Source of the DNA: Brevibacillus borstelensis
GTDB lineage: Bacteria > Bacillota > Bacilli > Brevibacillales > Brevibacillaceae
Direction of reading: 5' to 3'
Assembly (NCBI RefSeq): GCF_003710865.1
Contig: NZ_RHHO01000017.1
Location: 292,295 to 356,294 of the forward strand
DNA: 64,000 nucleotides
Shown here: positions 1 to 9,997 of the stretch, one piece after another
Layout: each line of letters starts with the position of its first letter
How positions within the stretch are numbered: position 1 is the first letter of the stretch
Position numbers and translations under genes: made by a program
The notes under the pieces: generated by a model
Database searches by the model: none
The model's input: only the letters and a program-made list of their open reading frames with translations
Told to the model about the DNA's origin: nothing

Positions 1-918
1 GCGGTGCAAGGCAAGAAGGCCCCGTGCCGTTTATTGCTGGACGACAGTCTCATCGAAGCGGCGCTGCGGGACTTTTTGGCCGATGGCGCAGAGGAAGTGA
101 TTGTTGAGGACGCGGCTCTTTTTCGCGAGGTTGGCAAGCTGATGGAAGCCATGTTCCCTGAAGAGCTGCCAAAGCTTCGCTGGCATCGGCAAAAGGAGCC
201 GCTGTTTGCGCAGTGGGGTGTCAGAGAGCAGCTCGCTCTAGCGCTTCAAAGGCAAGTGCCTCTCGCAGGCGGCGGCAATATCGTGATCGACCGGACCGAA
301 GCGCTGACCGTGATTGATGTCAATACCGGAGCTTTTTCGGGCAGAGGCGGACAGCAGCGCGAACAGGCAGTCACCGCGGCGAATCTGGAAGCGGCCGATG
401 AGATTGCCCGCCAGCTTCGCTTGCGGGACATCGGAGGAATGATCATCGTTGATTTTATCAACATGCGCGAGGAAAAAAACCGGGAGCGCGTTTTCAAGGC
501 TTTGGAGAGTGCACTAAAAGCCGATCCGGTACCGGTGTCCGTGCTGGGCATGACGTCCCTCGGTCTGGTGGAGATGACGAGAAAGCGGACGAGAGCAAGT
601 CTGGCTGAACGTTTGACAGAGCCGTGTCCGTGCTGTGAAGGCGGCGGACGCATGCTGAAAATAGAGGAGTGCTTCCGATACCTCAGGGAAGATCTTGAAG
701 CTCTGGCCAAAGTCCAGGATGCGGAGGCTGCTCTCGTGGAGCTGTCCGATCGGCTGTTTGAATACTGGCAGAATGGACAGGCAGACGGATCGGCATGGCC
801 GGTCACTCTGTACGTCCGCAAGGCAGAAGAGCTGTCGGGCGGGCGCTATCGGATTTTATATGCCGGAAGTCGGCAAGAAGCGGAGCGGCTCTGGCTTTCT
901 CATGCGAAAAATTCTTGA
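1..918 (+). CDS. rng: Ribonuclease G/E family protein, 5' truncated by the window edge
   Basis: C-terminal about 305 residues of an Rne/Rng-type endoribonuclease, which cleaves single-stranded RNA and in other bacteria acts on 16S rRNA and mRNA. The visible part has the signature block ALTVIDVNTG, the catalytic-site stretch GGMIIVDFINM and, further on, the zinc-link type CPCCEGGGR. The frame is open at base 1, so the true start lies upstream. The stop (916-918) overlaps the -35 box of the rplU promoter. RNase G just upstream of rplU is a usual Bacillales-relative arrangement. It has about the length expected for the catalytic core without the RNase E scaffold tail. Confidence 0.93.
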   Translation, partial: AVQGKKAPCRLLLDDSLIEAALRDFLADGAEEVIVEDAALFREVGKLMEAMFPEELPKLRWHRQKEPLFAQWGVREQLALALQRQVPLAGGGNIVIDRTEALTVIDVNTGAFSGRGGQQREQAVTAANLEAADEIARQLRLRDIGGMIIVDFINMREEKNRERVFKALESALKADPVPVSVLGMTSLGLVEMTRKRTRASLAERLTEPCPCCEGGGRMLKIEECFRYLREDLEALAKVQDAEAALVELSDRLFEYWQNGQADGSAWPVTLYVRKAEELSGGRYRILYAGSRQEAERLWLSHAKNS

Positions 919-944
919 CTGGGCGAATCACCGTATGGTATCCT
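915..944 (+). promoter_or_regulatory. Sigma-A-type promoter for the rplU operon
   Basis: TTGACT at 915-920, an 18-base spacer and TATCCT at 939-944. It overlaps the end of the RNase G gene and is followed directly by the structured L21 leader. Confidence 0.6.
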
Positions 945-1050
945 AGTGGTTGTTATACAGTTATGCCTCGGCATACTGTAACCGCTCGGATCAGGTTCTC
1001 AAGTCGCCCTTCGCGGCGCACCTGCACAGGCGAGTCTGAGTATAGGAGGT
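945..1050 (+). promoter_or_regulatory. Ribosomal protein L21 leader (cis-regulatory RNA)
   Basis: About 105 bases between the promoter and rplU fold into stem-loops, including ACAGTTATGCC pairing with GGCATACTGT (956-983) and a GC-rich element around 1005-1035. Bacillales rplU operons normally carry the L21 leader here, thought to bind L21 for autogenous control. The call rests on position and visible pairing; a covariance-model match was not run. Confidence 0.65.
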
Positions 1051-1057
1051 GCACACA

Positions 1058-1369
1058 ATGTACGCTATTATCGAAACCGGTGGAAAACAGTACAAAGTAG
1101 AAGAAGGAGCAGTTCTCTTCATCGAGAAACTGGCTGCTACTGAAGGTGACGTAGTTACTTTCGACAAAGTACTGTTTGTAAGCAAAGACGGCAAGGTTAC
1201 AGCAGGAGCTCCTACTGTAGCTGGCGCAACGGTAACTGGTAAAGTAGAAAAACACGGTAAAGGCCAAAAAATTATCGTGTACAAATACAAATCCAAGAAA
1301 AACTACCGTCGCAAGCAAGGTCACCGTCAACCGTTCACCAAAGTTGTGATCGAAAAGATCAACGCGTAA
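1058..1369 (+). CDS. rplU: 50S ribosomal protein L21
   Basis: 103-residue large-subunit protein that binds 23S rRNA. It starts [17 protein letters not shown], the family N-terminus, and ends in the basic [17 protein letters not shown] segment typical of L21. The start is the ATG at 1058, preceded by AGGAGG; a GTG nine bases upstream in frame would overlap that ribosome binding site and is rejected. First gene of rplU-prp-rpmA. Confidence 0.98.
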   Translation: MYAIIETGGKQYKVEEGAVLFIEKLAATEGDVVTFDKVLFVSKDGKVTAGAPTVAGATVTGKVEKHGKGQKIIVYKYKSKKNYRRKQGHRQPFTKVVIEKINA

Positions 1370-1379
1370 GTGATCGGCC

Positions 1380-1736
1380 ATGATTGAAGTGATCGTGAAT
1401 CGAGCGCCGTACGGGATTAAAGAGGTGTGCATTTCCGGACATGCCAATGCGGCTGCCTATGGCTCGGACATTGTATGTTCTGCTGTATCAGCGATCAGTT
1501 TTGGCATTTTGAATGCAATTCACCCTCTGCTCGGCATCGTTCCTCAAGTTTCGCAGGCTCCAAAAGACGGCGGGTTTCTCCGCTGGAGCATTTCATCCTT
1601 GGAGGATGCAGAGCTCCACGAGAAACAGCAGCTACTGGCGGAGAGCATGGTCATATCCTTGCTGGCGGTTGCGGAGCAGTACGGATCATACGTTTCGGTA
1701 CAAGATGACAAATGGCAAGGAGGTGCCTCACAATGA
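1380..1736 (+). CDS. prp: Ribosomal-processing cysteine protease Prp
   Basis: 118-residue protein of the Prp (YsxB) family. It removes the N-terminal extension of ribosomal protein L27, a step required in Firmicutes because the uncleaved extension would block the peptidyl-transferase site. The catalytic His is in the SGHA motif (about residue 21) and the catalytic Cys in DIVCSAVS (about residue 35). The gene sits between rplU and rpmA, and its stop overlaps the ATG of rpmA (ATGA at 1733-1736), so protease and substrate are translationally coupled. Confidence 0.95.
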   Translation: MIEVIVNRAPYGIKEVCISGHANAAAYGSDIVCSAVSAISFGILNAIHPLLGIVPQVSQAPKDGGFLRWSISSLEDAELHEKQQLLAESMVISLLAVAEQYGSYVSVQDDKWQGGASQ

Positions 1737-2032
1737 AAATGCTGTTTACTGTAGACCTTCAGTTCTTCGCCTCCAAAAAAGGGGTAGGTTCTACCAAGAA
1801 CGGTCGCGATTCCATCTCCAAGCGCCTTGGCGTGAAACGCGGCGATGGTCAATTCGTAAAAGCCGGTAACATCCTCGTTCGCCAACGTGGTACGAAAATT
1901 TACCCAGGTGAAAACGTGATGAAAGGCGGCGACGATACTCTGTTTGCAACAGCAGACGGTGTTGTTCGCTTCAAGCGTCTGGGCCGCGATCGCAAACAAG
2001 TGGTGATCGAGCCGGTCGCTTCCCAAGCGTAA
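1733..2032 (+). CDS. rpmA: 50S ribosomal protein L27 with Prp-cleaved leader
   Basis: 99-residue precursor. The first 12 residues, [12 protein letters not shown], are the Firmicutes leader, and cleavage after FF gives the mature N-terminus [15 protein letters not shown] that reaches the ribosomal P site. The start is the ATG at 1733, preceded by AAGGAGG; an in-frame ATG at 1712 would lie within prp and lacks a binding site. Followed by a strong terminator. Confidence 0.97.
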   Translation: MKMLFTVDLQFFASKKGVGSTKNGRDSISKRLGVKRGDGQFVKAGNILVRQRGTKIYPGENVMKGGDDTLFATADGVVRFKRLGRDRKQVVIEPVASQA

Positions 2033-2043
2033 ATACGGAAACG

Positions 2044-2074
2044 AAAAACCCAGCCTTGTTGCTGGGTTTTCTTT
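2044..2074 (+). terminator. Terminator after rpmA
   Basis: Hairpin AAACCCAGC / GCTGGGTTT with a short loop, followed by TTTTCTTT. It ends the ribosomal-protein operon. Confidence 0.85.
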
Positions 2075-2091
2075 ATGTCTACGTTTTCATG

Positions 2092-2100
2092 TGTTACAAT
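2092..2100 (+). promoter_or_regulatory. Possible extended -10 promoter for spo0B-obg
   Basis: TGTTACAAT is an extended -10 (TGnTACAAT) just after the terminator and 40 bases before the spo0B start. No good -35 box is visible. Confidence 0.4.
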
Positions 2101-2140
2101 AGGTACAAGAAAGAAATTCTTATCGGTTTGGGTGGGAAAA

Positions 2141-4015
<1,875 letters not shown>

Positions 4016-4016
<1 letters not shown>

Positions 4017-4684
4017 TGAATGGTATGGCTGACGTAGTTTCCCTGGCGTCTTTTCTCGCTGACAATCGATTGCATCGCGGTGCCGTCCTGCAGATGATCC
4101 TTGCCAAGCAGCCGCAAGGGTCTCTGACAGTGATGGTCGAGCACGTTCAAGCAGGATACCTTATTGTGTCTTATTCGCAGGAAAAAGAGCAGCGCCCGCC
4201 GCTTGTCGGCTCCCGGGTTCGACTGCGCTGGGAAACAGATGCGACCGTTACTTCGCTGGATCTGGAAGTCATTCAGGAAGAGACAATCTGGCCGGTGAAA
4301 ATGGCTCGACTGCTTCCGGTCGGGATTGAAATTTCCACAAAAGGTGAATTGAAATTACTCCAGCCCAACGTTACGGTAAAGATTCCGTATAAAGTAATGG
4401 GGGCCCGCCCTATCGAAGAGAAGGCAGAAGGGGTTCTGCTATACTTCTCACCTACCAGGCTCGTCATGAGTACGGAAGGATATGTCGCGGTCGGGGAGTT
4501 TCTGCACCTCTCCTTTGAGATCCCCTCGGTCAAGCAGGAGCTGGTGGCGATGGCCAAAGTCGTGGAAAAAACGTTTCAAGATGGAAAAGCCGTCGTGAAG
4601 CTGATCTTTACCGATATCGATGAAAAATACCACAAGGTCATTCGCGATTACTATCACCAACTGGCACAAACCGCTTCCTCCTGA
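4016..4684 (+). CDS. PilZ-like (YcgR/YpfA-type) protein with degenerate binding motif
   Basis: 222 residues, about the length of B. subtilis YpfA/DgrA. The N-terminal half looks like a flagellar-brake-type beta domain; the C-terminal half (about 120-215) has a PilZ-like strand pattern ending in KLIFTDIDEKYHKVIRDYYHQL, which resembles the end of PilZ domains. The c-di-GMP ligands RxxxR and (D/N)xSxxG are not recognisable: the matching places read VKIPYKV and YFSPTRLV. c-di-GMP binding is therefore doubtful. The start (ATG at 4016) overlaps the obg stop; an ATG at 4025 is possible. A terminator overlaps the stop. Confidence 0.6.
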
Positions 4685-4700
4685 GGAGCGGTATTTTTTT
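4670..4700 (+). terminator. Terminator after the PilZ-like gene
   Basis: ACCGCT / AGCGGT stem with an inner CCTC/GAGG pairing, then a T7 run. The stop codon lies inside the hairpin. Confidence 0.85.
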
Positions 4701-4783
4701 GAGCCGAAACCAAAGGGAATTACGCGTATAGCGGTCCTTTGTACATTTAGCCGCAGAGTCTTGCAAACCGTCATAGTGAAGAG

Positions 4784-4817
4784 AAAAGTATGCCCGGGAC
4801 AAGGGCATACTTTTTTT
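4784..4817. terminator. Hairpin terminator, probably bidirectional
   Basis: AAGTATGCCC / GGGCATACTT, a perfect 10-bp stem. The plus strand has a T7 tail. On the minus strand it sits just downstream of the small gene at 4852-5004, with a TTTTCTCTT tail. The 83 bases between this and the previous terminator hold nothing recognisable. Confidence 0.75.
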
Positions 4818-4851
4818 GCGTTTAGATGATTTCGCTCAAGCGCTGTCTGTA

Positions 4852-5004
4852 CTATCCATTGCCGCTCGGATCTTCTGTAATATGCGGCGATTGCGCCATC
4901 TTTTTCCCACGGAGGTTATCCCCGAATTGATCCAAGGAGCTTGGCTTGCCAGCGGGGTGGTTATTGCGACGTTCCGACTTGTCCGTTTTGCCTCGTCCTG
5001 CCAT
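4852..5004 (-). CDS. Small hydrophilic protein, unknown (50 aa)
   Basis: Not recognised. A 50-residue open frame starting MAGRGKTDKSERRNNHPAG and ending ITEDPSGNG. It has an excellent ribosome binding site (GAGGTG, 7 bases before ATG) and a terminator 35 bases after the stop, so it is very probably translated. Composition is charged, Gly/Pro/Asn-rich and free of hydrophobic segments, like small acid-soluble spore proteins, but I cannot assign it to a named Ssp family. The N-terminal SERRNNHP resembles SERGRNHP in another small minus-strand protein at 50415-50588. Two copies of GCAGACTA lie upstream in its 5' region. Confidence 0.7.
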   Translation of the reverse strand: MAGRGKTDKSERRNNHPAGKPSSLDQFGDNLRGKKMAQSPHITEDPSGNG

Positions 5005-5115
5005 CCTGCTTCACCTCGCTTCGTACGTGATCCGTTTTAGTCTGCGCCAAGGGGCTAGTCTGCATGTACCTGTGAACCCGAGAACCGCTGGAATGAGAAA
5101 AATGTCGGATAAGGA

Positions 5116-5144
5116 TTGTCAGATCAAAAGATATGGGCTATAAT
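5116..5144 (+). promoter_or_regulatory. Sigma-A promoter for pheB-hom-thrC-thrB-pheA
   Basis: TTGTCA (5116-5121), 17-base spacer, TATAAT (5139-5144): near-consensus. An AAAAAC-AACT-GTTTTT inverted repeat (5156-5171) lies between this and the ribosome binding site. Confidence 0.85.
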
Positions 5145-5189
5145 GTCCTCTATGTAAAAACAACTGTTTTTCTCAGGAGGACATAGCAA

Positions 5190-5633
5190 GTGAAGCGGGA
5201 AGAAAAGTTCTATCTGATACGGTCGGACATCCTGCCCGAGTCAATCGCCAAGACGATTGAAGCGAAAAAATTGCTGGATTCTGGCGAAGTCGATACGGTC
5301 AATGAGGCAGTAGAACGGGTCGGACTGAGCCGGAGCGCCTTTTACAAGTACAAGGACAGTATTTTTCCGTTCAACGCGATGATGAGTGAAAAAATTATGA
5401 CGATCACCTTCGCGTTGGAGCACCGATCCGGCTTATTGTCAAAAGTCCTGCAATTCGTCGCAGACTTGGGCGGCAATGTACTGACGATTAACCAAACGAT
5501 TCCGCTGCAGGGAATTGCCAATATCACCTTGTCCGTCGATATGGCGAACCTGAAGGTGCCGAGCACAGAGTTTCTGGAAGGGTTGCAAGAGATAAACGGC
5601 GTGCGAAGAGCGATGATTGTAGGTCGCGGATAA
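5190..5633 (+). CDS. pheB: ACT domain protein PheB
   Basis: 147 residues. The N-terminal 60 form a helix-turn-helix-like segment (VNEAVERVGLSRSAFYKYKD) and the rest an ACT domain (ITFALEHRSGLLSKVLQFVADLGGNVLTINQTIP). Family members lie in phenylalanine or threonine clusters and are thought to be amino-acid-sensing regulators; B. subtilis PheB was once mislabelled chorismate mutase. GTG start at 5190 with AGGAGG nine bases upstream. First gene of the operon that follows. Confidence 0.92.
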   Translation: MKREEKFYLIRSDILPESIAKTIEAKKLLDSGEVDTVNEAVERVGLSRSAFYKYKDSIFPFNAMMSEKIMTITFALEHRSGLLSKVLQFVADLGGNVLTINQTIPLQGIANITLSVDMANLKVPSTEFLEGLQEINGVRRAMIVGRG

Positions 5634-5658
5634 GTCGCCGAATTTGGGAGGAGTTCAC

Positions 5659-6957
5659 ATGGAGAAGCAAACGGTACGCGTAGGATTGATGGGGTTTGGA
5701 ACGGTTGGAACAGGGGTAGTCCGGATTATTCAAGCCCACCAGGAGGATCTGCAAAAGCAGACTGGGCTTGGCATTGAAATCAGCAAAATTCTCGTGCAGA
5801 ATGCGGAAAAATCCCGCAGCATCCCTTCGATGGAAAAAATCGTTACCACCGATGTTCACGATATATTGGATGACGAAGGCATTGATGTCGTGGTGGAAGT
5901 CATTGGCGGCATCTCGCAGGCTAAAGATTACATATTGGCTGCATTGGATCGTGGCAAGCACGTGGTCACGGCCAATAAGGATTTGATGGCGCTGCACGGA
6001 GGGGAAATCCTGCAAAAGGCTGAGGAAAAAGGCTGTGATGTCTTTTACGAAGCAAGCGTCGCGGGCGGCATTCCAATCTTGCGCGCATTGGTGGAAGGCT
6101 TCTCATCCGACCGAATTACCAAAATGATGGGAATTGTAAATGGAACGACGAATTACATCCTGAGCAAAATGAGCCAGGAAGGGGCCGATTACGCGGAAGT
6201 GCTCAAGGAGGCCCAAGCTTTGGGCTATGCGGAAGCAGACCCCACCTCCGATGTGGAAGGCTTTGACGCCGCCCGTAAAATGGCGATTTTGGCAACGCTC
6301 GGCTTCCGCGTTCCGATGAAGCTCGAAGACGTAGATGTAAAAGGGATCAGCCGCGTATCCAAAGAGGACATCGCCTACGGAAAAAAACTCGGCTACGAGG
6401 TGAAATTGCTCGGTTTGGCCCGTCGCGACGGAGAAGCCATCGAAGTAAGCGTACAGCCTACCATGGTGGCCAAAAGTCATCCGCTGGCATCGGTAAACGG
6501 TGTGTTCAACGCGGTTTACGTGCACGGGGAAGCGGTAGGCGAGACGATGTTTTACGGACCGGGTGCAGGCGAGCTGCCGACGGCAACAGCGGTAGTTTCC
6601 GACCTCGTGACAGTGGTGAAGAACATGAAGCTCGGCGTAAACGGCCGCGGCATGGTAGCTCCATACAAGGAGAAAATCCTGAAGGAAGACAGTCAAAAGC
6701 TGTCCAAGTACTTCCTCCGCATGGTAGTGGCAGACAAGCGGGGTGTACTTGCTCAGATCACACAGCTTTTAGCGGAGAAAAATATATCTCTCGAGCAAGT
6801 CGTTCAGCAGCCGTACAACAACGGTCAGCAGGCTGAAATCATCCTGGTGACTCACTCGGCGGCCAAAGGCGACATGGACGCGGTACTCACCTACATGGAA
6901 GAAATGGACATCGTTCATGAAATCAAAAGCTGCTACCGGGTAGAGGGAGGAGAATAA
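5659..6957 (+). CDS. hom: Homoserine dehydrogenase
   Basis: 432-residue NAD(P)-dependent enzyme reducing aspartate semialdehyde to homoserine, the branch point to threonine and methionine. N-terminal Rossmann motif [13 protein letters not shown], catalytic domain with [10 protein letters not shown] and NGTTNYIL, and a C-terminal ACT domain (about 350-430, [20 protein letters not shown]) that normally senses threonine. Start at the ATG at 5659 after GGGAGGAG. Followed at once by thrC. Confidence 0.98.
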   Translation: MEKQTVRVGLMGFGTVGTGVVRIIQAHQEDLQKQTGLGIEISKILVQNAEKSRSIPSMEKIVTTDVHDILDDEGIDVVVEVIGGISQAKDYILAALDRGKHVVTANKDLMALHGGEILQKAEEKGCDVFYEASVAGGIPILRALVEGFSSDRITKMMGIVNGTTNYILSKMSQEGADYAEVLKEAQALGYAEADPTSDVEGFDAARKMAILATLGFRVPMKLEDVDVKGISRVSKEDIAYGKKLGYEVKLLGLARRDGEAIEVSVQPTMVAKSHPLASVNGVFNAVYVHGEAVGETMFYGPGAGELPTATAVVSDLVTVVKNMKLGVNGRGMVAPYKEKILKEDSQKLSKYFLRMVVADKRGVLAQITQLLAEKNISLEQVVQQPYNNGQQAEIILVTHSAAKGDMDAVLTYMEEMDIVHEIKSCYRVEGGE

Positions 6958-6959
6958 AC

Positions 6960-8057
6960 ATGGACCAGGCACCATCACCGAACATGATCAAACGGCACAC
7001 CGGCATCCTGGAGAGGTACCGCAGCTTTTTGCCAGTGACGGAAAACACCCCGCTGATCAGTCTTCACGAGGGAAGCACGCCGCTCATTCATGCACCGAAC
7101 CTGAGCGAGAGACTGGCCGTTGAGCTTCACTTTAAGTATGAAGGTCTCAATCCTACAGGCTCATTCAAGGATCGGGGCATGGTCATGGCAGTAGCCAAGG
7201 CTGTAGAAGAAGGCAGCCGCACCATCATGTGTGCTTCCACGGGAAATACGTCTGCCGCTGCCGCTGCTTATGCAGCCCGCGCTGGACTTCGCTGCATCGT
7301 ATTGATACCAAATGGCAATATCGCCCTCGGAAAGCTGGCTCAGGCCATCGCGTATGGGGCGGAGGTTATCGCGATCGACGGCAACTTTGACGAAGCTCTG
7401 CAAATCGTCCGCGAAATTACCGCGTCAGAGCCGATTACGCTGGTGAACTCCGTCAATCCGTACCGGATCGAAGGACAAAAAACCGCGGCGTTTGAAATAT
7501 GCGACGCGTTGGGAAAAGCGCCGGACATTCTCGCTATCCCTGTCGGGAATGCAGGAAATATAACCGCCTACTGGAAAGGCTTCAAAGAATATCGTGATTT
7601 CGGCTTGATCGACAGCCTGCCAAACATGTACGGTTTTCAAGCGGCCGGAGCGGCTCCGCTCGTACTGGGGGAAACCGTATCCAATCCGGAAACCATCGCT
7701 ACGGCCATCCGTATCGGCAACCCGGCGAGCAAGGAAGGAGCGCTGCAGGCCGTTTCCGAGTCAAACGGTCTGGTGGACAGCGTGACGGACGACGAGATTC
7801 TGGAAGCGTACCAAATGCTGGCCAAGCATGAAGGCATCTTTTGCGAACCGGCTTCGGCTGCGTCGCTCGCGGGTATCATCAAGCTGCGCAGGCAAGGGAA
7901 GCTGTCGGATGGCGCACAGATTGCCTGTGTCTTGACCGGAAACGGTTTGAAGGATCCCAACATTGCTTTGAAGCTGGTCGGCGAAGAGCCGCGGTCGATC
8001 CCGGCCACCCGTGAAGCGGTGATGTCGTTCATTGCCGAGAAAGCAGGGATGGCATGA
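6960..8057 (+). CDS. thrC: Threonine synthase
   Basis: 365 residues, fold-type II PLP enzyme of the short Bacillus type. It converts O-phosphohomoserine to threonine. PLP-binding lysine in [11 protein letters not shown]; phosphate-binding loop in [10 protein letters not shown]. The start at 6960 has GGGAGGAG upstream and lies two bases after the hom stop; an alternative ATG at 6984 fits the family length but has no binding site. The stop overlaps the thrB start. Confidence 0.96.
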   Translation: MDQAPSPNMIKRHTGILERYRSFLPVTENTPLISLHEGSTPLIHAPNLSERLAVELHFKYEGLNPTGSFKDRGMVMAVAKAVEEGSRTIMCASTGNTSAAAAAYAARAGLRCIVLIPNGNIALGKLAQAIAYGAEVIAIDGNFDEALQIVREITASEPITLVNSVNPYRIEGQKTAAFEICDALGKAPDILAIPVGNAGNITAYWKGFKEYRDFGLIDSLPNMYGFQAAGAAPLVLGETVSNPETIATAIRIGNPASKEGALQAVSESNGLVDSVTDDEILEAYQMLAKHEGIFCEPASAASLAGIIKLRRQGKLSDGAQIACVLTGNGLKDPNIALKLVGEEPRSIPATREAVMSFIAEKAGMA

Positions 8058-8989
8058 TGGAAAGTCGTTCGCAAGTTCGGGTGAATGTACCCGCGAGTAC
8101 GGCCAATATGGGCCCAGGCTTTGATACGATCGGCATGGCCTTTCAATTGTACTCCTCGGTGGAAATAGCGGTAGCTGAGACGACCGCAATCGAACTGATC
8201 GGACCTGAAATGCAAGGGCTGCCTGCCGACAAGAGCAATCTGCTGTATGAAGTAGCTGCCGGGCTGTTTCGCGAAGCAGGACAGTCCGCCCCGGAGCTGT
8301 ATATCCGGGCCGCGAGCGATGCTCCGTTGACCAGGGGCTTAGGGAGCAGTGCGGCAGCCATCGCTGGTGCACTGGTGGCTGCCAACCACCTTTTAGGCGA
8401 GCCGTATACGCGTGACGAGCTGTTCCGGATGGGGACTTTGCTGGAGGGACACCCGGACAATATAGGGGCGTCTTTGTTTGGCGGAGTGGTAGTTGCTACC
8501 ATGCCTGAAGAGAAGCATCAAGCCATTCCGTATGTTCGGCTCGATCCGCCCGACGAGCTCAAAACGTTGGCGATCATCCCGGATTTTCCGCTCTCCACGG
8601 AAAAAGCGCGAAATGTCCTACCCCAGATGTACAGCAAGCAGGATGTCATATATAATGTTGGTCATAGCAGTTTGCTTGTGGCCGCATTGGCGCAAGGCAG
8701 ACTTGACCTGTTGAGCCAGGCGATGAAGGATCGGATGCATCAGCCGTATCGCGCCGAACTGGTACCCGGCTTGTCTGAAATACTGGAAGGAGCGGCTGAA
8801 AGCGGTGCTCTGGGTGCTACTCTTAGCGGTGCCGGCCCCACTATCCTCTGCTTTTATCAAACAGAGGAGGATTTGCACAACCTCAGCGGATTTATAGAAT
8901 CTGTCATGAGCAAACATGGCGTTTCTTATCGAGCGATGCAGCTGAAACCGGATAAGCATGGCGCACAGGTGGTATTCGAAGAGAGATAA
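8054..8989 (+). CDS. thrB: Homoserine kinase
   Basis: 311-residue GHMP kinase that phosphorylates homoserine with ATP to feed threonine synthase. The N-terminal [15 protein letters not shown] motif and the ATP loop [17 protein letters not shown] are characteristic; the third GHMP motif [14 protein letters not shown] is near the end. ATG at 8054 overlaps the thrC stop (ATGA), giving translational coupling; the next codon is also ATG. Order hom-thrC-thrB is as in B. subtilis. Confidence 0.97.
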   Translation: MMESRSQVRVNVPASTANMGPGFDTIGMAFQLYSSVEIAVAETTAIELIGPEMQGLPADKSNLLYEVAAGLFREAGQSAPELYIRAASDAPLTRGLGSSAAAIAGALVAANHLLGEPYTRDELFRMGTLLEGHPDNIGASLFGGVVVATMPEEKHQAIPYVRLDPPDELKTLAIIPDFPLSTEKARNVLPQMYSKQDVIYNVGHSSLLVAALAQGRLDLLSQAMKDRMHQPYRAELVPGLSEILEGAAESGALGATLSGAGPTILCFYQTEEDLHNLSGFIESVMSKHGVSYRAMQLKPDKHGAQVVFEER

Positions 8990-9009
8990 ATACGGATAGG
9001 AGTACTGCC

Positions 9010-9870
9010 ATGGAGAAGAAACTTGCTTTTCTTGGGCCGCACGGAACCTTCAGCGAGGAAGCCGCGTTGGCATTGACCGCCGGGCTGCAGATTCAACGTC
9101 TGCCGTATCCAAGCATTATTGACGTGATCGTCGCTGTTGACAAAGGCGAAGTCGACTACGGTGTCGTTCCGATTGAAAACACGATTGAGGGCACCGTGAA
9201 TACAGCATTGGACTGGTTGATTCACGAAGTGGACCTGCCGATCATGGGGGAGCTGGCGCTGCCTATTTCCCAGCATCTATTGGTAGCCAAGCGGGAAGAG
9301 CAGCTGGAATTGTCCGCAATTGAACGAATATTGTCACACCCGCATGCGATCGCCCAATGCCATAATTTTATTCGGGAGCATCTGCCCCAGGCTGTGATCG
9401 AGTATACGAACAGCACGGCAAAAGCTGCGCAGACTGTCAGTGAGCATCCGGAAGAGCCATGGGCTGCGATTGGAACCCGTTTAAATCCGGAAATTTACCC
9501 ACTTTCTTTCGCGTGGCAGGAGATTCAAGACTATTCCAACAACTATACCCGATTCCTGCTCATCGGCAAAGAGCCGTTGGATCTGCCCTCCTCCTCCAAA
9601 GAGAAGACTACCATCCTGGTGACACTGCCAGAGGATTTTCCCGGAGCGCTTTATCAGGTTTTGGCTGCCTTTGCGTGGCGCAAGATCAACTTGTCAAAGA
9701 TTGAATCGCGTCCGACGAAAAAAGGGTTGGGCAGCTACTATTTTGTAATCGATATCGAACAAAAAATGGATGATGTGCTGCTGCCTGGAGCCTTTGCAGA
9801 AATTGAGGCGCTGGGCTGTCAAGTCAGACAGCTTGGCACGTATCCGTTTTACATGTACAAAGCCACCTGA
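9010..9870 (+). CDS. pheA: Prephenate dehydratase
   Basis: 286-residue monofunctional enzyme converting prephenate to phenylpyruvate for phenylalanine. It starts KLAFLGPHGTFSEEAAL, contains GVVPIENTIEGTV, and ends in a regulatory ACT domain with the phenylalanine-binding ESRP motif (IESRPTKKGLGSYYFVIDIE). There is no chorismate mutase domain. Placed 20 bases after thrB and followed by a terminator, so it closes the pheB-hom-thrC-thrB-pheA operon. Confidence 0.97.
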   Translation: MEKKLAFLGPHGTFSEEAALALTAGLQIQRLPYPSIIDVIVAVDKGEVDYGVVPIENTIEGTVNTALDWLIHEVDLPIMGELALPISQHLLVAKREEQLELSAIERILSHPHAIAQCHNFIREHLPQAVIEYTNSTAKAAQTVSEHPEEPWAAIGTRLNPEIYPLSFAWQEIQDYSNNYTRFLLIGKEPLDLPSSSKEKTTILVTLPEDFPGALYQVLAAFAWRKINLSKIESRPTKKGLGSYYFVIDIEQKMDDVLLPGAFAEIEALGCQVRQLGTYPFYMYKAT

Positions 9871-9887
9871 GCAGGTGGCTTTTTTAT
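9859..9887 (+). terminator. Terminator after pheA
   Basis: AAGCCACCTG / CAGGTGGCTT stem followed by T6ATT; it overlaps the end of pheA. Confidence 0.88.
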
Positions 9888-9997
9888 TGTCCAAAAACCG
9901 GGTGACAAAGATGGGCGTCAACCCTTTTTTAACCGGGTGAGCAAAACGCCCATGGGTGCATACCATGGTAGGGAGTTTCCGAGAGGGAGGAGAAACA

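Noticed and set aside
4620..4829. Plus-strand frame between the PilZ-like gene and the 4784 terminator
   Set aside because: It starts inside the PilZ-like gene, crosses a terminator and has no ribosome binding site.
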